DNA of 64,000 bases from Microbacterium memoriense (GTDB lineage Bacteria; Actinomycetota; Actinomycetes; Actinomycetales; Microbacteriaceae): positions 1-64,000 of the forward strand of contig NZ_JAODOR010000011.1 of NCBI RefSeq assembly GCF_025398275.1, written 5' to 3'. Made by a program: the position numbers and the translations under genes. The notes under the pieces are model-generated. The model did not search any database. It was given only the letters and a program-made list of their open reading frames with translations, and had not been told where the DNA came from. This document shows, piece after piece, positions 50,647 to 58,400 of this stretch. How positions within the stretch are numbered: position 1 is the stretch's first letter; each line of letters starts with the position of its first letter.

Positions 50647-51835
50647 ACGCCGTGACGCGGTCGACGATATGCTCGGCGATCGCCAGCGATGATGTCGCTC
50701 CGGGCGAGGGCGCGTTGCGCACGTGGGTGGCGGCGGCATCCGTCTCGATGACGAAATCGTCGAGGAGCCGGCCCGTGGCATCCATCGCTTGCGCCCGGAT
50801 GCCGCGCTCGATCCGCGTCGCGGTCGCACCTTCCAGCGACGGCACATAGCGCTGGGCTTCGCGCAGGAAGAACCGCTGCGACAGGACCGTCCGCGCTTCA
50901 CGTACGGCGCTCGGCATATTTCGACCGGAGAAGCGCCAGAAGCCCGGATCCGCGAGAGTCGCCGCGAGATCACGGGGGGACAGTCCGAGCCCGCGATAGC
51001 GCTCTCGCGAAAGCGAAAGAAAGGCATTCGGGCCGACGGTCATTTCGCCGTCGAACCGCTTGGTCAGGTGCACGCCCAGAAACGGATACCGCGGATCGGG
51101 GACCGGATAAACGAGCCCGTTCAGGATGTCGCGGTACGCGGGTTCGAGGAGGAAGTACTGCCCGAAGAACGGCACGATACTCGGATGCCGCGGCCCGCCT
51201 GACCGTCGCGATATCCGGTCGGACTGCGCCCCCGCGCACACGATGACATGGTCGGCGGCCAGTGTGCCGGTGGAGGTATGTACCACGCTGCGCGCCGCGC
51301 TGCGCTCGACGCGGACGACGTCTCGGCCGAACTCGACACGCCCCCCGGCGGCGGTGATGTCGTCCGCGAGTGCCCGCGTGATCGCCGTGTAGTCGACCAC
51401 AGCGGTGCCGGGGGAAACGAGCGCAGCGCGGCCGATCGCGGCGGGCTCCCGCGCGCGGATGCCGTCGGGCCCGACCATGTGCACGCCGGGAACGCCGTTG
51501 GCGACCGCGCGCTCATGGATTGCCGTGAGTCGTCCCTCTTCTGTCTCATCGAGGCCGACGACGAGCTTGCCGCACTCGAGGTAGGGCAGGTTCTTCTCGG
51601 CGCAGAAGTCCTTCAGCAGGCCGACGCCGCGGCGGCACAACTGTGCCTTGAGGCTGCCCGGCTCGTAGTAGAGCCCGGCGTGGACGACGCCGGAGTTGTG
51701 CCCCGTCTGATGCGTGGCGACGCGGGATTCCTTCTCGAGCACGGTCACGGTACTGCCGGGAAACCGGTGGACGAGTTCGCGGCCGACGGCGGCGCCGATG
51801 ATCCCGGCGCCCACGACGATGTACGACGTGCTCAT
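50645..51835 (-). CDS. lhgO: L-2-hydroxyglutarate oxidase-like FAD enzyme
   Basis: This 396-residue FAD-dependent oxidoreductase of the DAO family would oxidise L-2-hydroxyglutarate to 2-oxoglutarate. Motifs are the dinucleotide fold VVGAGIIGAAVGREL, the family-specific HQTGHNSGVVHAGLYYEPGS, then VPFFGQYFLLEP, and a C-terminal RNAPSPGATSSLAIAEHI. ATG 51835 overlaps the stop of the acetyltransferase gene (ATGA). Coupling to a nucleotide-sugar acetyltransferase is odd: 2-oxoglutarate is the co-product or co-substrate of the matching dehydrogenase/aminotransferase step, so recycling of 2-hydroxyglutarate is an attractive but unproven link. Confidence 0.88.
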   Translation of the reverse strand: MSTSYIVVGAGIIGAAVGRELVHRFPGSTVTVLEKESRVATHQTGHNSGVVHAGLYYEPGSLKAQLCRRGVGLLKDFCAEKNLPYLECGKLVVGLDETEEGRLTAIHERAVANGVPGVHMVGPDGIRAREPAAIGRAALVSPGTAVVDYTAITRALADDITAAGGRVEFGRDVVRVERSAARSVVHTSTGTLAADHVIVCAGAQSDRISRRSGGPRHPSIVPFFGQYFLLEPAYRDILNGLVYPVPDPRYPFLGVHLTKRFDGEMTVGPNAFLSLSRERYRGLGLSPRDLAATLADPGFWRFSGRNMPSAVREARTVLSQRFFLREAQRYVPSLEGATATRIERGIRAQAMDATGRLLDDFVIETDAAATHVRNAPSPGATSSLAIAEHIVDRVTA

Positions 51836-52428
51836 TCGAGAGCGCGCAGCCGCTCGCCGTCCTGCACATAGCGCTCGCCGGTGTCGGGGCAGACCCAGAC
51901 CTCGCCGTCGGGCGTGAGTGGGCGGCCTGTGCGCCCCACCCAGCCGATGCGGCGGGCCGGTACTCCCACGACGAGCGCGTGGGCCGGCACGTCCTTGGTC
52001 ACGACGGCGCCGGCGGCGACCAGCGCCCACTCGCCGATGTGCACGGGCGCGATGCACACCGCCCGCGCCCCGATCGATGCACCGCGATCGACCGTGACCG
52101 CGACGGCCTGCCAGTCATCCGTGCCTTTCGGCGACCCGTCGGGGTTCGCCGCGCGCGGGAACTCGTCATTGGTGAACACCGCGGCCGGGCCGATGAAGAC
52201 CCCGTCGCCGACGACGGCCGGTTCGTAGACGAGCGCGTAGTTCTGCACTTTGCAGGCATCGCCGAGCACGACACCGGGGCCGATGTACGCCCCACGGCCG
52301 ATGTTGCAATCGGCGCCGAGCCGGGCATTTTCTCTCACTTGAGCTAAATGCCATACCCGCGTTCTCGCGCCGAGCTCAGCGCTCTCATCGACATCGGCGG
52401 TGGCCTGCACAGCGGGCGCGTCGGTCAT
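51832..52428 (-). CDS. WbpD-like nucleotide-sugar N-acetyltransferase (left-handed beta-helix)
   Basis: ATG 52428 has GGAGGGG upstream. The 198-residue protein is built of hexapeptide repeats (RVWHLAQVRENARLGADCNI, GRGAYIGPGVVLGDACKVQN) with the family-typical FIGPAAVFTNDEFPRA. This matches the acetyltransferases that acetylate the 3-amino group of UDP-2-acetamido-3-amino-glucuronate (WbpD) or of dTDP-3-amino sugars (FdtC/QdtC). The last 40 residues add a small domain (VWVCPDTGERYV). The partner dehydrogenase and aminotransferase genes lie at 61-64 kb. Which nucleotide sugar is used cannot be decided here. Confidence 0.85.
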   Translation of the reverse strand: MTDAPAVQATADVDESAELGARTRVWHLAQVRENARLGADCNIGRGAYIGPGVVLGDACKVQNYALVYEPAVVGDGVFIGPAAVFTNDEFPRAANPDGSPKGTDDWQAVAVTVDRGASIGARAVCIAPVHIGEWALVAAGAVVTKDVPAHALVVGVPARRIGWVGRTGRPLTPDGEVWVCPDTGERYVQDGERLRALE

Positions 52429-52628
52429 GGGTTCCCCTCCCCGTGACGGCGCGTTACGGCATCCGTCGAGATCGAGTATGGCGCCCGGGGGTGATCTGTG
52501 CATATAGTGACCGCGGGGACATCGATCGAGATCCGCGCCTCTGGGGGGAGCGGATCGGTTTCGGCCAAACGATCGATACATAAGCTCGTCGCGCTTTACT
52601 CACGCGACGGGTATTCGGGGGAATGAGT
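52429..52628. other. Divergent promoter region of the glycan cluster
   Basis: These 200 bases lie between the minus-strand acetyltransferase operon and the plus-strand GT2 operon. They contain an inverted repeat CGTCGCG / CGCGACG at 52587-52609 directly before the GT2 ribosome site. TACATA or CATAAG at about 52577-52584 may be a -10 box. Confidence 0.45.
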
Positions 52629-53615
52629 ATGGGGAACCGGGGAATTCTCGCCGTTGCGGCGACGCTGTCGAGGCGTGTGCGCGGGGGCGCGCACGCATCC
52701 ATCGTCGACGCTTATCCGGCCGACGGTACCTTCATCGATCACCCCGCCTCGCGCGTCCACGGCGAAGCGCCGTGTGTCGACGCGCGGGGCGGGGTGGTCA
52801 TTCCCGCCCACGATGAGGCTGCGGTGATCGGACGCACGCTCGAGGGCCTTGCACCTCTGGTGCGTGCAGGCGTCGAGGTGATCGTTGTCTGTAATGGATG
52901 CTCGGATGACACAGCGACTATCGCGCGATCATTCCCGGGGGTGAACGTTCTCGAGACACCCATCGGGTCGAAGACACACGCGATGAACCTCGCTGATGAG
53001 GTGGCAACGAGTTGGCCTCGGCTGTACCTCGACGCGGACATCGATATCGCCCCGGAGGCGGTGTGTGCAGTATTCGATGCGCTTGCCGAACCGGGTGTTG
53101 TGGCTGCGCGAGCACGGTACGTCTACGATATCAGCAGTGCTTCCTGGCCTGTCCGTTCCTACTATCGTGCGCGCAGTCGGGTGCCCGCGCCCGAGCGCCG
53201 GCTGTGGGGTGCCGGCGGGTACGCGACAGGGGCTGTCGGACACGCACGGTTCGGCGCGTTCGCGAACGTGACCGCCGATGATTCCTGGTTCGACGAGCAA
53301 TTCGCAGAGGAAGAGAAGCGCATCGTCGCGACAGAGCCGATGCGTGTTCGTACGCCACGTAACGCCGATGCGCTGCTGGCGGTGCTCACGCGTCAGCGTC
53401 GCGGCTATGTCGAGATCGGGGTGTCCGCGGAGACCGGTACGCGAGGGCGAGGGCTCCTGCAGTCTGTTCGCGGCATCCGCGATCTTGCTGACGTCGGCTG
53501 GTACGTCCTCTTCACGCTGGAAGCGCGACGCCGGGCGGCACGGACCGTCCGCGCGGGCGGGCAACAGTGGGAAAGAGATGCCTCCACCCGGATCGCCGCG
53601 GACGCGACACTGTGA
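52629..53615 (+). CDS. Family-2 glycosyltransferase
   Basis: Two in-frame ATGs exist at 52623 and 52629; GGGGGA at 52617-52622 is correctly spaced for the second. The protein of about 328 residues has a GT-A fold: GGVVIPAHDEAAVIGRTLEG, then VIVVCNGCSDDTATIARSF and the metal-binding LYLDADIDIAP. No polytopic membrane part follows, so it is a single-transfer enzyme, not a polymer synthase. An N-terminal extension of about 55 residues precedes the GT domain. The stop overlaps the GMC oxidoreductase start (GTGA). It probably acts on a secreted or lipid-linked acceptor of the cluster. Confidence 0.85.
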   Translation: MGNRGILAVAATLSRRVRGGAHASIVDAYPADGTFIDHPASRVHGEAPCVDARGGVVIPAHDEAAVIGRTLEGLAPLVRAGVEVIVVCNGCSDDTATIARSFPGVNVLETPIGSKTHAMNLADEVATSWPRLYLDADIDIAPEAVCAVFDALAEPGVVAARARYVYDISSASWPVRSYYRARSRVPAPERRLWGAGGYATGAVGHARFGAFANVTADDSWFDEQFAEEEKRIVATEPMRVRTPRNADALLAVLTRQRRGYVEIGVSAETGTRGRGLLQSVRGIRDLADVGWYVLFTLEARRRAARTVRAGGQQWERDASTRIAADATL

Positions 53616-55288
53616 CGGTCCTCGGCCGCAAAGAGCAGCCGCAGAAGCGCTACGACGTGATCATCATGGGCGCCGGTCCGGTGGGTCTGGCCTGCGCGTT
53701 GGAATCTGCTCGAGAAGGTCGGCACGTGCTGTTGGTCGAAGCGGGGGGCTCGGATGCCGGCATCCTCGATGTCTCGACCAACGACACCCAGGTTGCCGAC
53801 CCCGAACGCCATGCGCCCATTGAGCTCACGACGCGTAGTGGCATCGGTGGTACGTCATGGCTGTGGGGTGGACGATGCGTGGCGTTCGAGCCGATCGATT
53901 TCGAGCCGCGCGACTATGTGCCCGGCAGTGACTGGCCGATCGGTCTTGCGGACGTCGCGCCCTACTTCGGACGGGCCGCTGATCACCTCGACTGTGGTGC
54001 TGCGCAGTTCCGGTCGACTGAGACTGACTGGGACGGGCTGTCGCAGTTCACGATGTCGAATCTCGAGCGGTGGGCACGCAGGCCCAAACTCGGCCCCGGA
54101 CTCGGTGCGCGCGTCGCTGCGCACGCGAGGATCGATGTCCTTCTGCAAGCGTGCGTCACCGACGTCGAGTTCGACGAGACTCGCACGGTCACAGCGGTCT
54201 CCGCGTCGCGCGATGGTGACGTACTGAAGCTTCGAGCTACGGACTACATCCTTGCGATGGGTGGACTCGAAATCACCCGTCTCCTGCTGCGACTCCAACG
54301 GAGGATGCCGGACGCCTTCGGCGGCGTCGATGGTCCGCTCGGCCGCTATTACATGGGGCACGCGACCGGCAGCATCGCCGATATCGTCCTCGACGACCCA
54401 GCGCGTGCCGCCGACCTCGACTTCGTTCTCGACGCGCACGACACCTACATCCGTCGACGCTTCACTCTGACCGAGGCGGCTCAGCGTGAGAACGAGGTGC
54501 TCAACACGAGCTTCTACCTCGACAATCCGCCGTTCTACGAGGTCGAGCACCGCAATCCGACGCTGTCCGCAGTCTTCCTCGGCATTGCGTTCCCGCCCGT
54601 CGGACGCCGGATCCTGGCCGAGGGAATCCGGTTGCGTCACGTGGGGCCGAAGCCCTACCGGATCGCGGCGCACGTGGGGAACATCGCTCGCCGGCCATTC
54701 CGCGCCGCGGCGGACGTCATCGACATCCTGCGACATCGCTACCTCTCGAACGTGCGCAAGCCCGGGTTCATTCTGCGAAACGTCAGTGGTCGGTACGCGA
54801 TTCACTATCACGGGGAGCAGGTGCCGAATCCGGACAGTCGGATGACGCTCATCGTCGAGTCGGATGGTCAAGAGGTACTGAAACTCGACTACCGGTATGT
54901 CGATCAAGACGTCGATTCGCTGCTGCGAGCTCATGAGCTGCTCGACGCCGAGTTGCGCGCAGCGGGTGTCGCTCACCTGGAGTATCTTCGGGACAATCCG
55001 GTCGAGGTGCGCGCGTTTGCCTGGGAGCAGACGACCGACGGGTTCCACAGCATTGGGACGACCCGCATGAGCGTCGACGCCGAGCGAGGGGTCGTCGATG
55101 CCGACTGTCGTGTCCACGGGACTTCCAATCTGCACATCGCGTCGAGCAGCGTGTTTCCGACCTCCGCGGAGGCGAACCCGACGTTCTTCGCAGTTGCGCT
55201 GTCCGTGCGCCTGGCTCATCACCTGGCCGAGGCAAGTCGCCAGCGCGAATCGGGTCTGGTGCAGGCGGGGGACGATTCGCTATGGTGA
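53612..55288 (+). CDS. GMC-family FAD oxidoreductase
   Basis: GTG 53612 overlaps the GT2 stop. The 558-residue protein has the FAD fold YDVIIMGAGPVGLACALESA, then VLLVEAGG and the active-site and FAD-binding end of GMC enzymes (GFHSIGTTRMSVD, GTSNLHIASSSVFPTSAEAN). The middle part TRSGIGGTSWLWGGR is typical of sugar- or alcohol-oxidising members. No signal peptide is visible, so it should be cytosolic. Placement between a glycosyltransferase and a secreted DUF4082 protein suggests oxidation of a sugar or glycan precursor. The substrate is unknown. Confidence 0.86.
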   Translation: MTVLGRKEQPQKRYDVIIMGAGPVGLACALESAREGRHVLLVEAGGSDAGILDVSTNDTQVADPERHAPIELTTRSGIGGTSWLWGGRCVAFEPIDFEPRDYVPGSDWPIGLADVAPYFGRAADHLDCGAAQFRSTETDWDGLSQFTMSNLERWARRPKLGPGLGARVAAHARIDVLLQACVTDVEFDETRTVTAVSASRDGDVLKLRATDYILAMGGLEITRLLLRLQRRMPDAFGGVDGPLGRYYMGHATGSIADIVLDDPARAADLDFVLDAHDTYIRRRFTLTEAAQRENEVLNTSFYLDNPPFYEVEHRNPTLSAVFLGIAFPPVGRRILAEGIRLRHVGPKPYRIAAHVGNIARRPFRAAADVIDILRHRYLSNVRKPGFILRNVSGRYAIHYHGEQVPNPDSRMTLIVESDGQEVLKLDYRYVDQDVDSLLRAHELLDAELRAAGVAHLEYLRDNPVEVRAFAWEQTTDGFHSIGTTRMSVDAERGVVDADCRVHGTSNLHIASSSVFPTSAEANPTFFAVALSVRLAHHLAEASRQRESGLVQAGDDSLW

Positions 55289-55375
55289 GCGCAGGGGACA
55301 CCGATTCTGTTCACGCGACTGGGAAGCGCGGACAGGAAGCGACTGGGGAACGTCGCGTTCATTCGGTGAATGTGT

Positions 55376-55396
55376 CGTTGCGTGAATCACGCAACG
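55376..55396 (+). promoter_or_regulatory. Perfect palindrome before the DUF4082 protein gene
   Basis: CGTTGCGTGA (55376-55385), one central base, then TCACGCAACG (55387-55396): a ten-base perfect inverted repeat with no loop. The geometry favours a dimeric DNA-binding protein over an RNA hairpin. It ends 20 bases before the start codon at 55417. Confidence 0.5.
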
Positions 55397-55416
55397 GCTT
55401 ACGGGGGAAAGCACGT

Positions 55417-58400
55417 ATGGGGATTCATCGGGGTTTTGGCGTTCGCCGCCACCGTTCGGCGCGAGCAATCGCGTTCGCGGCGATGGTGGGCATGGTGGCG
55501 ACGATGCTCGCAGTCATCTCGCCGGCGGCGCCGGCAGAGGCGGCCGGCAGCCCGTGCGGCGCGGATATCAACCCGATCGTGTGCGAGAACCAGCAGCCGG
55601 GTACCGACCCGGAGGTATGGGATATCTCCGGCGCCGGAGACGCCTCGATTCAAGGATTCGCGACCGATATCTCGGTGAACGCGGGGGCCGCGATCGATTT
55701 CAAGATCGATACAGACGCAGCCGCCTACACAATTGATATCTACCGCACGGGTTGGTATCAGGGCTTGGGCGCCAGGAAAATCACGTCGGTTCCTGTCAGC
55801 ACCGCGCTGCCGCAGAACCAGCCGGAATGCATCTCGGACATCACCACGGAACTCTACGATTGCGGCACATGGGACGTCTCGGCATCTTGGAATGTACCGT
55901 CATCAGCAGTTTCGGGCGTCTATGTCGCGAAGCTCACTCGCACAGACACCGGCGGAGCGAGCCACATCATCTTCATCGTCCGTAAGGACGGCAACACATC
56001 TGACGTGCTGTTTCAGACGTCGGACCCGACGTGGCACGCATACAACGGCTATGGCGGCAGCAACTTCTACCAGGGTGCGGCCAACGGGCGCGCGCACAAG
56101 ATCAGCTACAACCGTCCGTTCGCCACCCGAGGTGGGCTGGAAGCGCGCGACTTCTACTTCAGCTCGGAGTACGCCACGGTGCGCTTCCTGGAGCGCAACG
56201 GGTATGACATGTCGTACATCGCCGGAGTGGACACCGACCGCCGCGGCGGCGAACTGCTCAACCACGACGTCTTCCTCTCCGTCGGCCACGACGAGTACTG
56301 GTCCGGGGCGCAGCGCGCGAACATCGAGGGAGCCCGGGATGCCGGTGTGAACCTGCAGTTCCTGACGGGGAACGAAGGGTATTGGCGCACACGCTACGAG
56401 CCCGACAGCAGCGGGGCGGCGTACCGCACCCTCGTCTCATACAAGGAAACGTGGTCCAACGCCAAGATCGATCCGTCGTCGGAGTGGACCGGGACGTGGC
56501 GCGACCCTCGGTTCGCGAGCGCGGCCCAGGGTGGGCATTCGCCGGAGAACGCCCTGACGGGCACGATGTACGTCGTCAACAACGACGACCTCCCTGTCAC
56601 GGTGTCGGCAGCCGAGGGAAAGACCAGGTTGTGGCGGAACACGGGGCTCGCAGCGCTTCCGGCCGGGGCCAGCGAGGAACTGGCCCCGCACACCGTCGGC
56701 TACGAATCCAACGAAGACATCGACAACGGATTCCGACCGGCCGGCCTCATTCGCCTGTCGACCACGGTGGGCTACACCCCGCAATACCTGACGGACTACG
56801 GCAACACAGTCGTCGAGGGCACCACCGAGCACCACGTCACGATGTATCGCGCGGCGAGCGGTGCGCTCGTCTTCTCGGCGGCGAGCATCCAGTGGGGTTG
56901 GGGTCTCGATGACACCCACGACGGCAACGGCGCCGCGGCCGACCCGCGGATGCAGCAGGCGCAGGTGAACCTGTTGGCCGACATGGATGCGCAACCGGGA
57001 TCGCTCATGAGCGGGCTCCTTCCCGCGACGAAGAGCGCAGACACGGTGGCCCCGACGACGACGATCACCTCGCCCGCTGCCGGCGCGAGCGTCACGCACG
57101 GCCAGCAGATCACGGTGACGGGGACGGCAGCGGATGGCGGTGGCGGCCAGGTCGCCGGTGTCGAAGTGTCGACCGATGGCGGAGCGACGTGGCACGCGGC
57201 ATCCGGAACCACGTCGTGGACGTACTCCTACATCCAGCAGGGCAATGGGTCCGCGGTGATCCGCGCCCGTGCCATCGACGACAGCGCCCACTACTCGGCA
57301 GCGGGGGTGACGCGATCTGTCGCGGTCACCGGCCCGGCGACCGTCTACGGCGCCGCAATTCCCGCTCGCGCGTCGGCCACCGACACGCAGGCGGTCGAGC
57401 TGGGACTGAAGGTCACCCCCGACGCCGACGGCTTTCTCACCGGTGTGCGCTTCTTCAAAGGGCCGGCGAACACCGGCACGCACACCGGCCGAGTGTGGTC
57501 TGATTCCGGCGAGCAATTGGCCGTCGTGACGTTCGTCGGTGAGACGTCGACGGGCTGGCAGACGGCGATGTTCGATGCGCCGGTCGCCGTCGTGACCGGT
57601 GAGACCTACGTCGTCTCCTACACCGCGCCGAACGGCGGCTACGCGTACGTGGACGACTACTGGCCCTACAAGAACACGGCGTCCACGCCGCTCACCGTGG
57701 TCTCCGGCGTGGGCGCCGCGAGTCCGGGAGTCTACGCGTCACCGGGCAAGTTTCCCGCACTCACCTGGGGTAACTCGAGCTACTACGTAGACGGCATGTT
57801 CGAGACAGCCGCGGCGTCATCGACACGCATCGCGGCCGTCACCCCGGAGCGGGGAGCCACGTCGGTGCCCGTCGGTTCGGCCGTCGAGGCCGTCACGACC
57901 CGTGACGTTGGGGCGGCGTCGATCGTCGTCACCGGGCCCGAAGGCGCGGTCGCCGGCACCGTGTCGTACACCGCCGCCACTCGCACCATCCGGTTTGCGC
58001 CGGCCGAGCCGTTCACGAACGCGACCACGTATTCGGTGGCCGTGACGGCGGTGCCCACCGACGGGTCGGCGTTCGACGCGGGTCCGGAGTGGACCTTCAC
58101 CACGGCTGCTGCAGACGTCCCTGCGGGGGAGTGCCCGTGCACGATCTTCCCCGAGAGCGAGCGCCCGCTGATCGCCTCCGACCCCGACGCGGCCCCCGTC
58201 ACGCTCGGCACGAGGTTCTCGGTCAAGGAGCCGGGTCTGATCACCGCCATCCGCTACTACAAGAGCACATCGAACGTGGGGCCGCACACCGGCGCCCTGT
58301 GGACCGCGGACGGGACCAAGCTCGCCGACGCCGACTTCGCCTCCGAAGGCGCCTCCGGCTGGCAGACCGCCGTGCTCACGTCGCCCGTTGCCGTCGCGCC

